This document shows, in pieces, positions 11,620-23,747 of a stretch of DNA of 64,000 nucleotides. Numbering within the stretch: the first letter of the stretch is position 1; each line of letters opens with the position of its first letter. The notes below the pieces were generated by a model. It was given only the letters and a program-made list of their open reading frames with translations. It did not search any database and was not told the origin of the DNA. The position numbers and the translations under genes are program-made. The DNA comes from Strongylocentrotus droebachiensis (Eukaryota; Echinodermata; Echinoidea; Camarodonta; Strongylocentrotidae): assembly GCA_035222895.1 (NCBI GenBank), contig JAVYIG010002735.1:62001-126000 (forward strand). Direction: 5' to 3'.

Positions 11620-11655
<36 letters not shown>
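11308..11655. repeat. CT dinucleotide microsatellite with a higher-order unit
   Basis: Nearly pure CT, with a recurring block of about 40 bp (ccctctctttctccctctca plus cactctctct) repeated four to five times around 11420-11580. The rest of 10800-12170 holds no supported gene; 11840-12080 contains two diverged copies of a motif with 'gttccgtcttttatatgg'. Confidence 0.95.
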
Positions 11656-11657
<2 letters not shown>

Positions 11658-12171
11658 TTTCACCCTTTCCCTCTCCCTTTTTCTTACTTGCCACGTGTAT
11701 AATCTTGTTTCTAATTACTATATGCACTGATTTCAATGTACATTTTAAAGTTAAATAGATGATGAGAAAAGAAGAGGCAATTGCTCTCCACTTCACCATC
11801 TGACTTTCCTCTTTGTTATTAAATCCCTGGGCAGTATCTTGGTACCATCTACACACCTTTGGGCGATGCTGTCCTCATTGTTCCGTCTTTTATATGGTCA
11901 TAGGACTTATGTCTTTTACGCGCTCTAACCTCCACTTTTTTGACGGATTTCTTTCAAATGTTGTGTGGAGGTGATCCTTAGTGTTTGGTGATACTGCCAC
12001 CTGTGTTCCGTCTGTTATAGGGTAAAAGTCATATTTTGGTGGCTGACTTTTGTGCGCTTGCTGCCACTGCCGGGGTATACATTTGCATTGTGCAGCAATA
12101 CAGATTGCGATATTTCTATATTTCTAGTTTTTTTTTAGTTTTTTTATTTGCTTCTTTCTCCTCCTTTGTAG

Positions 12172-15100
12172 GTTGTGGTAACATTTGGTGTTGGATCAGC
12201 TGTGGGTAACACTATAACCAATGACTTTCACTACATGGGTTCACCATTCCTGATGGGGACAGTAGCTTTAGGTGAGTTAAACTATGCAGCCAAAGTCAAA
12301 CCCAAACACATGACAACCAACAGGTGATCGCAACTCGGATCGAATGCAAATATCATACACAAGTGGGCATTGCATATTAAGAAAGTTGCGTTTGGTCATA
12401 TATCTATCATAAAGCTGCCTTTATCTGGAAAAGTTGCACTTGAAAGTTGCATTTGAAATCAAACGCAACTCTTTATGCAATGGAATTGCAATCAAATGCA
12501 AAGGTGCGTTTGATTATTAGGACTTGCGTTTGACTTTATGCAAGAGGGCCCAGACCCAATACATAATTACTTTAGGCCCATTTACACATCCCAATCACCA
12601 TTTTGATATATTTTTTTTAATTAAAACAAATAATATTACATTACTGGAAAGACCCATAAAAACTATGAATTTTGCTCATACCAAATCGTTTGTGAGTAGT
12701 GCGCATGTGCCACTTGCCAGCACCCTGCATGCGTTAGCACAAAAGCAGTTGTTGATATATCTTACCAAAGTTTGCATTTACACTGCAAAAATTGTTGACA
12801 TTTTGGCGGTTGTTTAAAAACTTCACACTCCAGAGGGGGATTTATCAATGTCGATTTTGTTGTCGTCATGTTTTGCGAAACTCCAGGATGTGAAGAAGAA
12901 AAAAAACATGGATTTTTGGTTGCAGTGTAAATGCAGCTAATATCACAAATGGCCAAGAATCAATCGGTCGGTTTGGAGTCGGTGTAGAACTTGTTTGGTT
13001 TTGTAACTAGGGGATCCTATTTCAAGTGATGATGTTTTGTTACCAGTCAATTCATAACATTACTACTTTGCCCAAATTTGTTGTCAGTGCAATTAATGAA
13101 AGTAGAAATTCTCAGTGTTCAAATGGTAGATAAAGGAACTCAAATAGTTGAATCTAATAATTGGGTTGACTTACAAGTAAAAAAAGTACCAAGACATTAC
13201 AAGTAAACAGAGAAGAAAGCCAATGGAAAGTTATAGATGCCAATGTCTGTGAAAGACAGGACAAGAAAACTAGCCAGTAAAAATGTAAACTTCAGTTCAT
13301 CTTGAAGTGTGGTGAGGGGAAATCTCTATGTTTATGTAGCAAGTAAATGAGGCAAGTAAAGTGTGATGTTTTGGGTAGACATCACTCTTCATGATTTGTT
13401 TCTGTGATTTGTTTCCAGGGGGTGTGTGCAATGTTATGCCGATGATGTACAGCAGAATAGCGTATTCAAGAAAACAGGTAAGACACAAAGCTTTTAAATC
13501 ATGACATATTGGGTCACTAACTTAGTAATGAATCACTCAGTAATGAATAATGACAAAAAATTTCCTGTAAATTAAAAATCTTTCTAAATGTTGTATGCTT
13601 TCAAATAATTTTTGATTTGCCGTGCTCTTTTGTTTTCATTAAACCTGTTAGAAAACAAGTGCTAGTTTCATTCATGATTTAACTACCGGTAATTTGAAAT
13701 CCAAAAGCGCATACCGGTATCATAAATCCATTCACAGTTACCCTCCATCCTCTCCCTGGTGCACCATACTTTTAGAATATAAAGGCATTTGAAGAGCCAT
13801 GCGTGAAACATTTTTCATCTGATGTACTCTCACACTTACATAATACAATGATAACGCAGACAAATTATCTTTCACCTCGTCCCAGAACTCGACTGTCTCT
13901 TTAATCTTTAAGGGGGGGTGGCTTCATTCGCATAATAGTGGGTATAAGGCTGCCCTCCAAAGGTGCACAGTCGCTCCTGATGTGACGACTGTAGTCGGGA
14001 GTGTTTTCAATGTGTTCACTCACTCTGAGTGTTTGATCATTTCAGATATCTTCATTTTGGTGGACTGTGTTTGCAGGCCTTGCTACATGCATGATCCTTA
14101 ATGTCTTGTGGTGAGTTTTAACGTCATTACAATATCTTGTCGATAGCACATGTGGCTCATGTTACCCCAAAAAACTAATAAACCCAGGTCAGTTCCCAAT
14201 GCATTCAGACAAATGTATCTAAATGATGTCGACCATAGTCACGTACAAACAGTGCATAGATGTATACTGACAAGTGAAAATATGACACATCAAGAACTTT
14301 GTAGATTGAGGAACAGATGAGAAAGAACAGATAACATTAATGTAGGACAGGGCTGACACCAATAATTTGACCTTTGACCTTTTGGAGCGATTTACCTGGG
14401 ACCTAATCTCCATGAGAACTTTTTTAATCACATTCAAGGCTAAACCACATTACAATGTGAGTTTAATACAGGTTAGTGATTAAATACATGAATACTTGAT
14501 TTCTGTATATTGCAATAAATTAATATTCCTCCTTCCCCCTTCTCCTCAACAGGTGTTGGGCTGTGTTAGACATAGTACCTCAACTGAGTAGCTGTACAAC
14601 TCATATAACAGAAGAAGTCCTTGTTCAAGAAAATACCACCGAAGTTAATATATTCACAAGTCCATCGGTTTCACCATGTGTTGAAGATTTATCTTTAGAA
14701 AGGTTGGTAAATCACCTATTAAACATTTGGCAGCATTTTGACTTTATACTGTAGAGACACAGCAATCTAGGAGTTATTTTTAATTATTAATTATATTTGA
14801 CACATAACTTGCATTGTCATGTATGATTTTAGAGAGCCGAGTAGTTTTGGGGGGTAACTTGAGGCTTATAGGGACTTGGTAACATTGTTCAGATGAGAGT
14901 AAATGGTGCTAAGGTGGTGACTCCAATTCTAGGTGTACAATTAAAGATTATCTGAAAGTTTGAGTGAAAACAGACCATCATTAATGATAAAAAATTGGGA
15001 AAAACTAATCTGATCGATTCCTTAATTCTCCTAACTATATTATCACAATTTATTTACATTATAGGTGAAAGTAAATCGTCACAAAGCAATGAATTGGCTC

Positions 15101-18100
15101 TATATGCCATTCCAAACATTTAGGTGTTGACAGATTTTTTAAAGCCTGTCATGTGTCTTATTTTCATGGAAAAACGTCAAAAATTGGGCGGGAGAATTTA
15201 CTGTCAAAGGATATCTCACAGTGAGGCCTTCAAAGAAAACCATAAATATCTTTGTGGTTTGAGAAGTTTTTCAGGTTTTTCTTGCATGTGAGGGTTTAAG
15301 TATGGTAAAAAGGAATATAAGACCGGTAAGTAACATTTCATATAAAAATTATGCATTTTTTTCATCAACCTTCAACTAATGTTACCGAGTCACTTTAAGG
15401 ATATAAATGAGCCATTTTGCCTAAAGGAGAATACATGCATGTGTGCACAGAACACCATAGCAGGCATTCAATTACAATAAACATGAGTTTGAGCTTGGAA
15501 ACACTAATTAATTTGATTGATATATGTTGCAATGGACAAAATATACATAAAGGAGTAGAGATGGGCTTGGAAGATCACTTCTTATTCCTTTAGCAACAGC
15601 ACTACTTCTACTAATACTAGTACTGGTACTCCTTCTGTTTCTACTGCTACCACATGTACATGTACTTTTATTAATGATTCTTGTACTGCTGATACCACTA
15701 AAAACCTTCATAATCTTTGCCATTCTCTATTTTTATACATTCTTCTGAAGAGGACAGAGAGAGAAAACAACTTTTGGTATTTGTAGTGTATGGCGATACA
15801 TATATTTGTGATGTTGGTAATTTAGAAGTGACCTTATGTTATATGTATTTCCTTTTCAGATCTGCCAAACAAGGAGAGATATCAACTGTTCCATTGATAG
15901 AGGTAAGATGACAGCATTACTGACAAAACCGTTTCTTATATTCAGCCATGTTCACCCTATTTTCTTATTTCTATTGGAAGCCTGCTCTTATGGAAAGGGA
16001 TAATGGGAAAAAGTGTTGCATATATATTGGGAAATGTTACAGTTTGTTTCTATCAAGATGCTGAGATACTCATTTCAACGGCTGTCAAACTTAAAACCCC
16101 TCTGCACTAGCACTTAATTAACACAAGACAAAGGGGATCATGGGGGACCAATGGTCACTGATTAGGCATTGTTTGTTATATAGAGGGCGCAAGTAGCTAT
16201 ACGTAGTGCAGTGTGGCTTTGATTGAAGTAGACTGATACTCTGTTTACCATGACAACTTTAGAGAAGCTTGCCTTGGTCAGAATTTGTGAATGTTAGAGG
16301 TGTACATATATAGGCTAAAATCAATGTTCCTAATATTGCTCATTTTATATTAATATTTTTCAATGTTGATCCATGTAAGCGCTTGACAGAAAATGTTACG
16401 GGATCTGTCTGCTTTGTTTCTCTCTTTAGATCTTAGAAGATGATTACCCACAATACACCTGGGTGGCTATACTGGTGGAACTCTTTATCATGATCAGTAT
16501 TACAGTATCTTACCTCACTATAGGATCAGCAATGTTGCATTCATGTGAGTAACCATAGAAACCGTTATTATGATCAGTATTACAGTATCTTACCTCACTA
16601 TAGGATCAGCCATGTTACCTTCATGTGAGTAACCCTAGAAATCTCTATCATGGAATGTATTACAGAATCGTACTTTACATAATTCATATTAGAAACTTTG
16701 AAAAACTCGGTCAATGATGACTGATCTCTAAAACTGTTGATGTCAAATAACAATGTCTTTGAGGCTGATTGAGAGAAATAATATGGCAAAGCCAAGCCGA
16801 TTTCCTATTACTTTTCTTTTATTGTATTCATTCTACTAAATACAAAATACTTTCTGATGAAAACTATCATTGTTGCTAATTTGATATTAGACATGTTTAT
16901 TTATGCACAATAAGAGATTATACCCTTGTCAATGATACGTGATACATATATTAATCATAATAATAGGCATTTCTATAGCGCCGTCTATCTAGAAAGTCTA
17001 TACCGAGGCGCATTTATTATTACCCCGGCTTTAGCCTAGCTGCCATTACAGCGCTCTAAAATTTCGAGGAATTAATTCCTGCCAGGGACCCATTTACCTC
17101 AACTGGGTCCAGTGTGGCAATTGCAGATCAAAGGACGTTAGCGCTGTATCTGGGATTGTATTAATTTGTTGTAGAAACTGCTATCATTTATTATTTCAGT
17201 GAAAAATGGCAAGTCTTTCTTTAAACTTCAAGGCATTTCATGATTTTCTTTTATGTCAATTCTCTACTTTTCCTTTATTTCAGTTCTTGGTTGGCTGGAT
17301 GCCCACATGGCCTGGGATAAAGTTGATAAAGGGAACACTGTCCCAGCTAAAGTTAAATACTGCCCGAAAAGGTATTTTGGTTTTTTTCTGTTTTTAAGTA
17401 TTGCATCATGAGTGATCGTGATAGTGAAAATTGCATTTGATAGAATTGACACTTGTTCTAAATGTTTTTTTTTTATACATGTGGATTTTTCTAGCAAAAT
17501 ACTTTTCATATTACAACATTTTCTAGAAATTCACAGAAGCTGACAAAAGAATAAAGTTAAATACTGCCCGAAAAGGTATTTTGGTTTTTTTCTGTTTTTA
17601 AGTATTGCATCATGAGTGATCGTGATAGTGAAAATTGCATTTGATAGAATTGACACTTGTTCTAAATGTTTTTTTTTTATACATGTGGATTTTTCTAGCA
17701 AAATACTTTTCATATTACAACATTTTCTAGAAATTCACAGAAGCTGACAAAAGAATCACAAATATATGGACATTTGATGAGTGATCCTATAATAGACCAT
17801 TTCGTAGTTAGCACATGGGTCAAATTACCCCAAATATCCACATATCTTTTACTCATGGAGACATTTGTATTAAGCGCTATATAAAAATTAAATATTATTA
17901 TTATTATTATTATTTAAGTCCCACTTTGTGTATTTTAGAATAATCAATGCCAAAGTCATGTATGTGCTTCATGAAAAGCTTTTGTTTGCCCTCTTGTATC
18001 ATAAGAATGTACCATAGGTGCACACATGAATAATGATTGCATATTAACATAAGCAGGTATTCCTGTCGGTGGGTCCTACAATTTTATCAGAAATGACCTG

Positions 18101-20746
18101 TATCTGCCCATGTGCAGATAGTATTAACGAAAAGGCTTATAATGTAAGAATGGTTTCTTACAGTGTATATATTTTTCTGCTAAAATGTATAGTTCATCCA
18201 TTCATACACTCAATACCGCCTTATATTACTTTGGTGATAATCATCTTTATTTTCAGCTAGAGCTTCCATTTGTTTGGCCTGTATATAGTGTACATGCACC
18301 TGTTGATATGGATTTATTGTTCAGGTTGTTGCAGTTAAAGATAAAGACCAGTTATGGTCATGCGATTGCATTGTGAAAGAAACGTTGTGGAATCGATCAG
18401 AAAAGGTTGATTATTTAGCATATAAGTATTGATGAGTACTGCAAGGTTCTGGAATCATCAAAATGATAAGAAATTTGGCCCAGTCTTTGTAAAGTTACAA
18501 GCACTGTACACAGAAAGATGTATATGGGACTACGCACACGTGCGCGACACGTGCGTTTATCTCTCACAGTCCAATAGATAAACTGATTTACCAAATATAT
18601 CAATTAGTAGGCGGTTTCCCGGCAAAATTGTTATCATCATGTATTAGTCAAAACATATTCTTTCACATGATTGGTAATAAAGAGCTTCCATTTCATTTTT
18701 TTAAATTGGGGTTTTTCCAATACTGGTCTTTACCTTTAATGTATGAATGAATCCAATATAACATTTTTTTATAGTAGCATGTGAAGTTTTATTGAATATA
18801 TTTTTGTTTTATTTCAGGATATGCAGACCTCTGTTGAGTCTTCTGGTCTTTGGTTTAGTGTTTGTTGTAGCTATGTTAGATCCAAAGGTAAGATCTAGTC
18901 AAAATACATATGGCCCTCTATTGTTGTTTTTGATATCATTTCTTTATTCAAGAAAAGTAGAATACAAATGGAGTTAGTATAGTTTAAATAAATCCAACGT
19001 GGCTTGAGAAAATAAATCCTAATCTTTGTGAATTGTTTTCATTTTTTTTTTTTTAAATCATGATTTTTTTCTTCCGAAAATGAACAGTCACTGAGATTGA
19101 TGTAAATCCGATTAAAAATTAGGGGTGGGGTGTGGTGTTATTTTTTAATGACTTGCGTGAACACCTCGAGCAAGCGCTCAGATTTCTAAAACCTCTTCTT
19201 TTTTTTAACTCGCTAAAACCCTTCTTTTTAGCGCTCACTGTCACCCCTGTAAAGTCTAATCATACATGTATCTAACAGTTTATCCTTTTTTAAGATTAAC
19301 TCTTGATTTGTGATTGAATAAGCATCTCATTTGAAGCTACTTAACCATTCTCATTTGGTATTTGTTTGTTTATTGACAGGGTTTTGTAACCATGCTTGAT
19401 AAGATTGCTTCTCTTCTTCTCAACTTGGAGGCTGGTCTATTCATATTTCTTATGATCAGAAGGAGCAACTCGGCTAAATATAGGTAAGACAATTTACTTA
19501 GCAGAAATGGGCTTTTTTTAAAGTCTTGATTGATTTTGTCTAAAGGTAATAAAAAGTTTGGGTAATATTTCAACAGGATTAAATTATGAAATTAAAAATT
19601 TGCATTACCATTGTGAAACCTAGTGTTAGAATAAGCAACTTGGAAAAATTGGGCTCTAAAATGCTAAGAATTTCAAAAAAAAATTCAAATCAATCAAATT
19701 TATCGGCCATACAATGGTAACTGCGACCATAAAAATCTTGATATACCGTATATGCAGTTGTGATATAATTTCCAAACAGGAATAGAAAATTGGTCGGTTT
19801 TAGTCTAGAAACATTGTTTTGAAGCTAAAGTAATATCCCTTGAGAGGTAGCTATACAACATAAATAGTTTATTATTCACAAGTTCATCACTTTAGACTCA
19901 ATTTCAACAGGGACAACGATCATTGAATATTGTTGGATCGCATATGCTTCCAATATGTTTCTTTGAAACAAATTCATGACCCCATACCAAATAGCATAAT
20001 TGAGTGTTTTATGAGTGAGATTTAACTTTATTTGCTCATCACAAAAAAAAGTCATGGGCTTTGCCAAATAGAAGTAGACGTTCTTTTGTATTTTTCACAA
20101 TATCCTGAAGTTGTATTGATACATGTAGCAAACTGTCTTCCAGAACCACAAGGTACATACAAAGCAAAAACTAGATGTAATACCTGTAACCTTTTTTCTT
20201 AGACATAACGAATGGTATAGGTCAAATTTTGGTCTTTAAAGCTGGACTGCACTACTTGTAGCTACTTGCGCCCTCTATACAGCCAACAATGCCTAAGCTG
20301 TACCTGTTGATCCCCCATGGTCCCCTTTTCTTATGTTAGTTAAGAGCTGATTTGATGAGATAACCACCTGTTAGTGACCACGCAGGGAGGTCTAATCCCT
20401 CCTGGCCAAACTAGTGCAGATAGGTTTAAAAGTTCGGTTGTTACCATTTTAGAATGTTGAAACTCTGTGTAAACATGAACAATTTGAGGTGTTCACAGTT
20501 GTACAAGCATTGCTTTTTAGTAGACCCCTCTGTTTCCAATATGTATTTCTACACTTGTTGTGGATGTTTATGTTTGGAAACGTAAATAAATTGAATCAAA
20601 TCAAATGTTTTCTTTCTTCTAGGACTCTGATAATCCCATACCCTGTCCATCGCTACATCTACCCAACTCATTACATCATCGCTATCTACTTCCTGTTTGC
20701 TGTCATCTATGACATCACAGTCATAGCCATTGAATGGTTCACATGA
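12172..20746 (+). CDS. Multi-pass membrane transporter, amino-acid-permease-like; ten C-terminal exons
   Basis: Exons: 12172-12271, 13419-13477, 14046-14110, 14553-14702, 15860-15902, 16430-16544, 17284-17371, 18818-18887, 19380-19483 and 20623-20746 (TGA). All phases join, giving about 305 residues. Membrane-like stretches include VVVTFGVGSAVGN, VFAGLATCMILNVLW, VAILVELFIMISITVSY, LLSLLVFGLVFVVAML, LNLEAGLFIFLMI and YIIAIYFLFAVIYDITVIAI. The block GGVCNVMPMMYSRI...LNVLWCWAVLDIVPQ resembles the middle of amino-acid permeases of the AAAP/Trp-Tyr type, where a hydrophobic helix ends in LWxxxVLxxxP. A roughly 50-residue polar loop in exon 4 (QENTTEVNI, with a possible N-glycosylation site) probably faces outside. 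The first 100-150 residues expected for the family were not found upstream. Exon structure is solid; substrate unknown; family tentative. Confidence 0.72.
16085..16230 (-). mobile_element. MITE family C, copy 1
   Basis: The reverse complement matches the copies at 20240-20445 and 24255-24445, sharing ctgcactac, gtagctacttgcgccctcta and a ccccatg(a/g)tcc core. It lies in an intron of the transporter gene. Confidence 0.6.
16480..16640. repeat. Tandem duplication of an exon end with its splice donor
   Basis: Bases at about 16483-16560 (the last 62 bases of the 16430-16544 exon plus its donor) are repeated immediately at about 16567-16645 with a few changes. The second copy has its own TTCATGTGAGT donor. 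It has no acceptor of its own, so it is probably intronic. Confidence 0.75.
16960..17155. repeat. SINE-like dispersed repeat with 'tatagcgccgtct' start
   Basis: The start (tatagcgccgtct, ccgaggcgcatttattatt, ccccggct) and the following cctagctgccattacagcgc are shared with 56430-56489 plus 57127-57170. There the same repeat is split by a MITE, so this copy serves as its empty site. Confidence 0.65.
17348..17755. repeat. Nearly perfect 204 bp tandem duplication spanning an exon end and donor
   Basis: Copy 1 (17348-17551) starts in the 17284-17371 exon and runs into the intron; copy 2 (17552-17755) follows directly and looks identical. Each contains GCCCGAAAAG followed by GTATTT, so the splice donor is duplicated. 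It is either a very recent event or an assembly artefact. Confidence 0.85.
18337..18740. mobile_element. MITE family D, copy 1
   Basis: The ends are AAAGATAAAGACCAGT and ACTGGTCTTTACCTTT in inverted orientation. The inner right part (ggtaataaagagcttccatt) also occurs at 26230, in the shorter copy at 26186-26296. It lies in an intron of the transporter gene and contains an ACACGTGCGCG-rich patch near 18535. Confidence 0.6.
19541..19997 (+). mobile_element. Copy of the 3440-3944 MITE, right end missing
   Basis: From AAGGTAATAAAAAG to ccccataccaaa it follows the 3440-3944 element with substitutions and small gaps (shared: acaatggtaactgcgacca, gggacaacgatcattgaata). The terminal inverted repeat on the right is lost. 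It lies in the last intron of the transporter gene. Confidence 0.68.
20240..20445 (+). mobile_element. MITE family C, copy 2
   Basis: The ends TTTAAAGCTGGACTGCACTA and TAGTGCAGATAGGTTTAAAA are an imperfect inverted pair. The body contains ttgcgccctctata and gttgatcccccatgg. It lies in the last intron of the transporter gene. Confidence 0.6.
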
Positions 20747-21000
20747 AACTTTTAATCACGTAAACTTTCAAATGTGACCAGGTTTCTGTCATCTAGGACA
20801 TAGCAGTGATGGCCATTGAAAACTTTAATATAAATATTCATCAGGTTAACTATCAAATGTTTAAACATATAGGACCATGTCATCTATGACATGACAGTGA
20901 CGGCCATTGAATGGTTCACATGAAACATCTCGTAAAATTTCCAATGTAAACGGGTTTCTGTCATCTATGACTTCACAGTGATGGCCATTGAATACTTATC
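20700..21000. repeat. Roughly 86 bp tandem repeat derived from the transporter's last codons
   Basis: The sequence tgtcatctatgacatcacag...gccattgaatggttcacatg, which encodes the C-terminus and stop, recurs three more times downstream, starting near 20786, 20877 and 20958. The copies are diverged and lie in the 3' untranslated region. Confidence 0.75.
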
Positions 21001-21097
21001 ATAAAATTTGACAGGTAAATTTTTAAATATGAAAGGACCACTGTCAAGTTCAAAGTTTACAATATGTAAAGAATGGTATTCAAGTTGACTAGAATCA

Positions 21098-21352
21098 GGG
21101 GCCAGTTTCTCGAAACGTCATAAGTCTATTAAAGTTTGTGGACATCCCATACAAACGCATACATTGTGTGCAGGTAAGCCTGAATCTGATGACAGGGGTA
21201 ATAATATGATTGCAGGGCCCTCAGGGAGAACAGTATGAATACTGATGAGGCTACCCTAGGTAAACAAGATATATTATTATTATTATTATTATTAACACAA
21301 CACGTTTCAATCCTGCCTAAGAAGTTAGATTTATGACGGTTTCGAGAAAGCA
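21098..21352. mobile_element. Foldback element carrying a SINE-like insert
   Basis: Outer arms GTTTCTCGAAACGTCATAAG and its inverse (TTATGACGGTTTCGAGAAAGC) enclose an insert at about 21137-21297. The insert shares cattgtgtgcaggtaagcctgaat with SINE family B and ends in an ATT repeat. Confidence 0.55.
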
Positions 21353-22395
21353 AACAAGGTTATTAGAGGAATGGCATCAAAGGTAACTGGAATGGCTGCT
21401 TTCGGATGTGAATAGGTACTTGTTTCTGTGCAAATACATACATGTACATGTGGACCACTGCCAACTCACAGGGTGATGTGTGAAAGGGCTGACCTTGGAC
21501 AAATTTGTGTACAGTTCTATTATCAATCAATTATATTGGGCGTTTCTAGAATCAGGTGTGAACAGCTGTCTCGATTCTGTAGGGACCAATGCTTCTGTAG
21601 AGGTTATTTTGAAGAATGACAGTGAATAGCAATAGCCTTTTTTTAATATTTATTATCATGTATCTCTTAGATTGTCTTTGTCACATAAATTTTGCAACAC
21701 TGTAACATCTGGTTGGGCTATAGGTGACGGCAGTCTGCGGACTACAGATATTTGGTTAACTTTTCCCAAGGCCTGGCAGCACAGCCAGGTGCACCCAGTG
21801 TTAATGTATTTTTGTGTAGTTTTCAATTCATTTTTTATTTTCATTTCTGTATTATCATATCATGTGTTTTCTGCCAAATACAAATTAATGATTAAGAGTT
21901 TCTTTCTTCCTCACTTTTGTAATTTGATTTAGGATAATAATAATAATAATAATAGATCACATTTATAACGCGCCTAATACATTGTTTGTAGGCACTGAAA
22001 GGATGAATTTGTATATTTGCTACTGTGTATAGCTACCATGTAGTATAACAACAGCTTCCCATATGTAAATAGTTATACCACAATGGGATCATTCATCATC
22101 ATGTATTTCTCATTTTAAGATAAATCAAGAGACAGAGAAAGTTAAGATAACAACTGTACACTACAAAAAACAGTTGTAAGCCACAAATACAAATATATTT
22201 TGTTACTTGTCCATCTTACCAGCCCTGTAAGAAATTAAATATAGAATATGTTCACAAATTTCTTGTCAATAATCCTCACGTCATGATTTGGTGCTTAATT
22301 ATCAGGATTGATAGCTAGAGGACAGTGGATTTGGTACTTCTCAGTTTTGATTTGATACGTACATACAGTTTAAGTTTCTCTGTTCATTGCCCATT
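21353..22395. other. No gene seen; AT-rich intergenic
   Basis: Only a short SINE-like 3' fragment is visible, at about 21935-22000 (ATA run, then ataacgcgcctaatac). No open frame here looks coding. Confidence 0.5.
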
Positions 22396-22784
22396 AGGCC
22401 TGTCATCATCAGCTCGAGATTGCCAAATATCCCGCTATTTGAACTATCCCGATCGCAAATCATCCAGTTTAATTTGCGTCTTCATCAGCCCGAAGTTGCA
22501 ATTAGCGGGATATTTGGTCATGATAATCATCCCAAGATATCTTGGACAAGTTTGCAAAGTAACCTGCTATTTGTCCGGTGCGTCTTCACCAGCCCGAAGA
22601 CTCGCACTATGCGCGAACGATGAGCAAAATATCTCGAAATAATATCTCGAGCTCGAGTTTCAAGGTCAAGTCTTGAGCTGATTAAGACGCGAATTGTAAC
22701 TTCAGATTATTTTCCAAATCAGAAATAGCAGGCTATTTGGCAATCTCTAGCTGATGAAGATCTCGAGCTGATGAGGACAGGCCT
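22396..22784. mobile_element. MITE with imperfect long TIRs and ATT on both sides
   Basis: Ends AGGCCTGTCATCATCAGCTC and inverted (GAGCTGATGAGGACAGGCCT). A second inverted block contains GATTGCCAAATA(T/G). ATT lies directly outside each end. The right arm carries an extra CATCAGCT(A/C)GAGAT unit. Confidence 0.6.
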
Positions 22785-22994
22785 ATTGTCGCTATAGGTG
22801 GGCAGTACTTCAAGGGCAGTGTGAGATTGTACAATAATTGTATGGCTCTGCCACCAAGGTGCAGAAGGCATTATATTTTCAGGATACTTGTGCTTACATA
22901 ATCCTTTGACACTTTTTAAACAATGTAATGACAATTCTTACAAGCATTATTATATACGCTAAAGTATAAAAGACCCTTGCTTACAGTAGTTTTT

Positions 22995-23037
22995 ATCACC
23001 TGACGAAGTATCGCAGTAGCATACGAAACGTCGTGAT
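22995..23037 (+). ncRNA. Hammerhead-ribozyme-like motif (predicted)
   Basis: All core positions of a type I hammerhead are present in order. Stem I 5' side is ATCAC (22995-22999), followed by core CTGACGA (23000-23006). Stem II is GTAT/ATAC (23008-23011, 23021-23024) around a nine-base loop, followed by core GAAA (23025-23028). Then a CG leads to the cleavage triplet GTC (23030-23032), and stem I 3' side is GTGAT (23033-23037), complementary to the start. Stem III is reduced to a self-complementary ACGT, as known for the minimal hammerheads in Penelope-like retroelements and metazoan retrozymes. Those forms are thought to act as dimers. No Penelope reverse transcriptase is visible nearby. Cleavage is predicted after 23032. 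Confidence 0.6.
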
Positions 23038-23149
23038 CTTTTAGATTCCTTATTGACCACATTGCGAGACAAACGAATATCACTAGCGATATTATTTTCG
23101 AAGCTTCATGTTATCTTTGGATGTTTTGCTCTGAAGGATCTATCAACTT

Positions 23150-23490
23150 TCATTTTTAATATTGTATGACTGCATGGCAACTAAAGGGGAAACTGCTCTC
23201 AAAATTTTGTTGCATACCTCGAGCTTTTTCCCAACATTATGTTATCCTTGCCTGTCCCTCAGATATTTCCTTTCTGTCTCTGTATCTTGCTCAGTTTGTA
23301 AGACTGTCAACCAATTCAAAACTTATCTTGAGACACATTTATTCAAAATTGCTTTTGATGATTAACTTACTCTGTTCACATTGATGTATATTTCATATGT
23401 ATTGTAATTTATAGGTTTATTTGTAATTTCTCGTTTTTGTTTGATATGTAATTGTTTATCATAGCGCTTAGAGATTTTGATGGTAAGTGC
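23150..23490 (+). mobile_element. LINE 3' end fragment
   Basis: The frame ending at 23365 closes with SCSVCKTVNQFKTYLETHLF, like the FKxxLKTHLF C-termini of CR1/L2-type ORF2 proteins. It is followed by a tail with atagcgcttagagattttga and gtgctttatatgc. The remainder of the element is missing. Confidence 0.5.
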
Positions 23491-23747
23491 TTTATATGCA
23501 TCGTTTTTATTATCATCATTATTAAGTCTTATGCATCTGTGCTTGCTGTGGACTACCAGTACTATGGTAAAAAGCCGAATAATGATACTGTGATACATTC
23601 CATAACTTACATTGAAATGATAATCATTGCTAATGCATGTATTGATATTGTATGTACTTTGTGAGAGTAGGGCTTTTTATAATTCCATGTTAACCTGTGG
23701 ATGCTTCACTGCCACCTATTTGAAGACAATTTTGGAAATGATTGTTG

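Noticed and set aside
11834..11905. Upstream exon of the transporter (YLGTIYTPLGDAVLI)
   Set aside because: A related motif recurs at 11975-12030, which looks like a repeat, and no good donor follows.
22742..22775. Second hammerhead (ctgatga near 22751)
   Set aside because: There is no GAAA core or matching stem in the right position.
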